Origin: Pseudomonadota bacterium
GTDB taxonomy: Bacteria; Pseudomonadota; Alphaproteobacteria; Rhodospirillales; Magnetospirillaceae
NCBI GenBank assembly: GCA_021847015.1
Contig: JAJZVW010000005.1
Span: 62,001 to 126,000, forward strand
Direction of reading: 5' to 3'
Length of the DNA: 64,000 nucleotides
A program made the translations under genes and the position numbers. Numbering within the stretch: position 1 is the stretch's first letter; each line of letters opens with the position of its first letter. Below the pieces are notes generated by a model, which saw nothing but the letters and a program-made list of their open reading frames with translations, was not told where the DNA came from and searched no databases. Below, in pieces: positions 61,277 through 64,000 of this stretch.

Positions 61277-62119
61277 TCAACGCTGGCGTTTCGAACAAAA
61301 GAATGTGGACCGTCCCCCCTGGGCCAGTCGTCTTATGCCTCCCGTCCGGGCGGGGTCGCAGGTGCATCCGGGACAGGCCGCCCCTTCGCGGCCGTAGACC
61401 GCGAAGGCGTGCTGGAAATAACCGATCTCGCCATCCGGACGCACATGGTCGCGCAGCGACGAGCCTCCGGCGGCGATGGCTTCCTCCAGCACCGAGGTGA
61501 TCGCCGGCACGAGGCGCGCCAGGTCCCGCGCCGACAGGGAGCCGGCCGCGCGCAGCGGCGAGATGCCGGCGCGGAACAGGCTTTCGCAGACATAGATGTT
61601 TCCCAGTCCAGCGACGACGGTCTGGTCGAGGAGCGCCGTCTTGATCGGCGCCGCCTTGCCGTCCAGCGCCCGGCCCAGGACCCCGGGGTTGAAGTCCATG
61701 CCGAGGGGCTCGGGGCCGAGGGACGCCAGAAGGGGATGACGGGGCAGTTCGGCCGTCCCGCACAGGGTCATCAGACCGAAGCGCCGGGGATCGGTGAACG
61801 TCACCTCGGTGCCGTCGTCGGTGACGAACGAGACATGGTCGTGGGGACCGGGAGGCGCGTCGCGCCGTCCGGAAATGGTCATGCGGCCCGACATGCCCAG
61901 GTGCGCGAGCAGGACCAGATCGTCCTCCAGGCTCACCACCAGGTATTTCGCCCTCCGGCCCACGGCCTCGATGCGGCGCCCCGCCAGGCGTTCGGCGAAG
62001 CGCTCCGGAAAGGGGACGCGCAGGTCGGGACGGCGGCAGACGACGGCGGCCAGACGGCGTCCTTCCCAGACGGCGGCCAGGCCTCGGCGGACGGTTTCGA
62101 CCTCGGGCAATTCGGGCAT
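61277..62119 (-). CDS. mutM: Formamidopyrimidine-DNA glycosylase
   Basis: Base-excision repair enzyme that removes 8-oxoguanine. It has 280 residues from ATG 62119: [13 protein letters not shown] (catalytic P2 and E3), [19 protein letters not shown] and [13 protein letters not shown]. The C-terminal zinc finger has C249-X2-C252, an extra cysteine at 254, and C275, but the fourth position is Arg278 (CSKRQR) where Cys is normal. It is divergent from ubiE. Confidence 0.93.
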   Translation of the reverse strand: MPELPEVETVRRGLAAVWEGRRLAAVVCRRPDLRVPFPERFAERLAGRRIEAVGRRAKYLVVSLEDDLVLLAHLGMSGRMTISGRRDAPPGPHDHVSFVTDDGTEVTFTDPRRFGLMTLCGTAELPRHPLLASLGPEPLGMDFNPGVLGRALDGKAAPIKTALLDQTVVAGLGNIYVCESLFRAGISPLRAAGSLSARDLARLVPAITSVLEEAIAAGGSSLRDHVRPDGEIGYFQHAFAVYGREGAACPGCTCDPARTGGIRRLAQGGRSTFFCSKRQR

Positions 62120-62230
62120 GGCAGCAGAGTCGCGCACGTGCCCGCCGGCTGTCAAACCCCGGCTGCAAACCGCGGGCGGGTTAACTTCTCCCCTCGCGGG
62201 GAAAGCGGTCTTGGGCTATTGTGCCGGCCC

Positions 62231-62992
62231 ATGACGACCGACGACGATTCCGGCCCCGAGGCCACCACCCATTTCGGTTTCCGCACGGTGCCCGTGGCGG
62301 AAAAGGCTTCGCTGGTGCGCGGCGTGTTCGATTCGGTGGCCGGTCGCTACGACCTGATGAACGACCTGATGAGCGGAGGAATCCATCGCCTGTGGAAGGC
62401 GTCCTTCCTCGACTGGCTGCGCCCGCGGCCGGACATGACGCTGCTGGACGTGGGCGGGGGCACCGGCGACGTCGCCTTCGGCTTCCGCAAGCGCGGCGGC
62501 GGCAAGGCCATGGTCTGCGACATCAACCGCGAGATGCTGGCGGTCGGGCGGGACCGCGCCATCGACCGCAACATTCTGGGCGGCTTGGCCTGGATTTGCG
62601 GCGATGCCGAGACGCTCCCGGTCGCGGACCGTTCGGTCGACGCCTATACCATCGCCTTTTGTCTGCGCAACGTGACCCGCATCGACAAGGCCATCGCCGA
62701 GGCCTACCGCGTGCTGAAGCCGGGTGGGCGTTTCATGTGTCTTGAGTTCAGCCGGGTGGTGGTGCCGGGACTGAAGCAGGCCTACGACGCCTATTCCTTC
62801 AATGTGCTGCCGGCCATTGGCGGCATGGTCACCGGCAATCGCGAGGCCTACCAGTATCTGGTCGAGAGCATCCGGCGGTTCCCGCCCCAGCAGGAACTCG
62901 CGGGGATGGTCGAGGCCGCCGGTTTCTCGCTGGTCGAGGTCCGCAACCTGTCGGGCGGGATCGCCGCGATCCATTCCGGCTGGCGTCTGTGA
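62231..62992 (+). CDS. ubiE: Ubiquinone/menaquinone C-methyltransferase UbiE
   Basis: SAM-dependent C-methyltransferase that works on demethoxyubiquinol (and demethylmenaquinol). It has 253 residues from ATG 62231, with the UbiE signatures YDLMNDLMSGGIHRLWK, LLDVGGGTGDVAFGFRKRGG and YTIAFCLRNVTRID, and LEFSRVVVPGLKQAYDAYSFNVLP. It is followed 4 bp later by ubiB. The long frame upstream is the shadow of mutM. Confidence 0.96.
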   Translation: MTTDDDSGPEATTHFGFRTVPVAEKASLVRGVFDSVAGRYDLMNDLMSGGIHRLWKASFLDWLRPRPDMTLLDVGGGTGDVAFGFRKRGGGKAMVCDINREMLAVGRDRAIDRNILGGLAWICGDAETLPVADRSVDAYTIAFCLRNVTRIDKAIAEAYRVLKPGGRFMCLEFSRVVVPGLKQAYDAYSFNVLPAIGGMVTGNREAYQYLVESIRRFPPQQELAGMVEAAGFSLVEVRNLSGGIAAIHSGWRL

Positions 62993-62996
62993 AGGC

Positions 62997-64000
62997 ATGA
63001 TCCGGGCCGCGCGCAATCTCCATCGCCTGCTCGCCATCGCCCGCGTTCTGGCGCGTCACGATGCGCTGTCGATCGCGGATTTGCCGATGGCCGGGTTGGT
63101 CTCGGCGGCGTTGCGTTTCGGCCGCAGGCCGGCGACCGTCGGCCGCCCCGGCGAGCGGCTGGCCGATGCCTTGAGCGAACTCGGCCCCACGTTCATCAAG
63201 CTGGGCCAGGCGCTGTCCACCCGCGCCGATCTGGTCGGCGAGGAGATGGCCGCCGATCTCTCCCATCTTCAGGATCGCCTGCCGCCCTTTCCCGCCAAGG
63301 ACGCACGCAGGATCATCGTCGAAGAGCTGGGCCGGCCGGTTTCCGAGATTTTCTCCAGCTTCGACGACGAGCCGGTGGCCGCCGCGTCCATCGCCCAGGT
63401 CCATTTCGCCATCACCACCGAGGGGGCGGAAGTGGCGGTCAAGGTGCTCCGCCCCAGAGTCGCCGAGGCGTTCCGGCGCGACATCGATCTGCTGGGCTGG
63501 CTGGCGGAATGGGTGGAACTGACCCAGCCGCGCTTGCGCCGCCTGCGCCTGGTGGACAGTGTGCGCACCTTCGCCGAATCGGTGGCGCTGGAAATGGACT
63601 TGCGCTTCGAAGCCGCGGCCGCGGCGGAACTGGCCGAGAACTTCGCCGGCGACGAGACGTTCCGCGTGCCGGCGGTCGATTGGCTGAGGACCGGCAAGCG
63701 GGTGATGACGCTGGAGCGGGTCTACGGCATTCCCGTCGATGAGCGCGAACGCCTCATCGAGGCCGGCCACGATGTCGACGTCATTCTGCGCAAGGCGGCG
63801 GAAGTCTTCTTCAACATGGTCTTCCGCGACGGCTTTTTTCACGCCGACATGCACCCGGGCAATCTGTTCGTCGATGCCGGCGGAAATCTCGTGGCGGTCG
63901 ATTTCGGCATCATGGGCCGCGTCGAACAGCGCACCCGGCGGTTCCTGGGGGAAATGCTGATCGGTTTCCTGAACGGGAACTACCGGCGGGTCGCCGAGGT
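62997..64000 (+). CDS. ubiB: UbiB, atypical kinase of ubiquinone biosynthesis (cut by window end)
   Basis: An ABC1/ADCK family protein needed for aerobic ubiquinone synthesis, probably as an ATPase handling lipid intermediates. The visible ~334 of about 500 residues show the KxGQ motif (ELGPTFIKLGQALSTRADL), the A-rich loop AAASIAQVHFA, and the catalytic region FRDGFFHADMHPGNLFVD. It runs off the right end, so the C-terminal membrane helices are not seen. It follows ubiE by 4 bp. Confidence 0.94.
   Translation, partial: MIRAARNLHRLLAIARVLARHDALSIADLPMAGLVSAALRFGRRPATVGRPGERLADALSELGPTFIKLGQALSTRADLVGEEMAADLSHLQDRLPPFPAKDARRIIVEELGRPVSEIFSSFDDEPVAAASIAQVHFAITTEGAEVAVKVLRPRVAEAFRRDIDLLGWLAEWVELTQPRLRRLRLVDSVRTFAESVALEMDLRFEAAAAAELAENFAGDETFRVPAVDWLRTGKRVMTLERVYGIPVDERERLIEAGHDVDVILRKAAEVFFNMVFRDGFFHADMHPGNLFVDAGGNLVAVDFGIMGRVEQRTRRFLGEMLIGFLNGNYRRVAE

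Overview
This is a high-G+C alphaproteobacterial chromosome segment. Gene content and order fit the Rhodospirillales, most likely a Magnetospirillum/Phaeospirillum-like photo- or microaerobic spirillum. The signs are ornithine-lipid genes (olsBA), a MucR regulator, a Suv3-like helicase, an intracellular PHA depolymerase with a cysteine nucleophile, a cbiD-type cobalamin pathway, the oxygen-independent ubiquinone genes ubiTUV, and the orders ffh-rpsP-rimM-trmD-rplS-leuC/leuD/leuB and mutM/ubiE-ubiB. The genus is an inference from content; no rRNA or magnetosome gene is present to fix it.

Layout. 1-5.8 kb (minus strand): start of purH, a GT9 glycosyltransferase, gmhB, rsmB, modD, htpX. 6.3-16.7 kb (plus strand): an outer-membrane porin behind a Pho-box-like site, then a two-component system and a tripartite RND efflux operon. 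16.8-24.1 kb: an orphan anti-sigma-like gene with a DUF4168-like neighbour, then cobalamin genes cobM, cobK, cbiD, cobA and cobB around a cytochrome-oxidase-assembly pair (UreH-like membrane protein and SCO1). 24.2-33.4 kb: phaZ, a UPF0260 protein, mogA, a broken FitAB toxin-antitoxin pair, ubiTUV, two unknown proteins, queE-queD. 33.4-37.2 kb: lipid kinase, LpxH-like phosphoesterase, GT4 glycosyltransferase, uppP. 37.4-45.7 kb: leuB-leuD, a remnant of a two-partner secretion locus, leuC, then rplS-trmD-rimM-rpsP-ffh. 45.8-50.2 kb: olsA-olsB, a Fur-family regulator, mucR, a TusA-like gene, a second GT9 gene. 50.5-64 kb: creA, an unknown 529-residue protein, Suv3-like helicase, htpG, hpf, LysR regulator, methyltransferase, enoyl-CoA hydratase, mutM, ubiE, ubiB (cut by the window end).

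The most unusual feature is a set of small non-coding repeats in the gaps. Family A is a palindrome (TGTCATCCC...GGGATGACA) carried in two kinds of terminal inverted repeat. Several copies are flanked by 11-13 bp direct repeats, which is direct evidence that they move. Family B is a perfect 130-bp palindrome plus a shorter relative, both with a core of GGGGACACAATACTTAATTC and its complement. Family C is a 59-125 bp two-hairpin element bounded by CTAG. One copy split the shared stop-codon tetramer of two convergent genes, and another sits in the exact centre of a 28-bp palindrome behind hpf. These look like non-autonomous mobile elements; no transposase lies in the window. Near-identical family A copies lie beside both decayed loci, the toxin gene and the two-partner secretion remnant.

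No tRNA, rRNA, CRISPR array or convincing riboswitch was seen. Start codons were chosen by family alignment, overlap and ribosome-binding sites, and are stated where doubtful.
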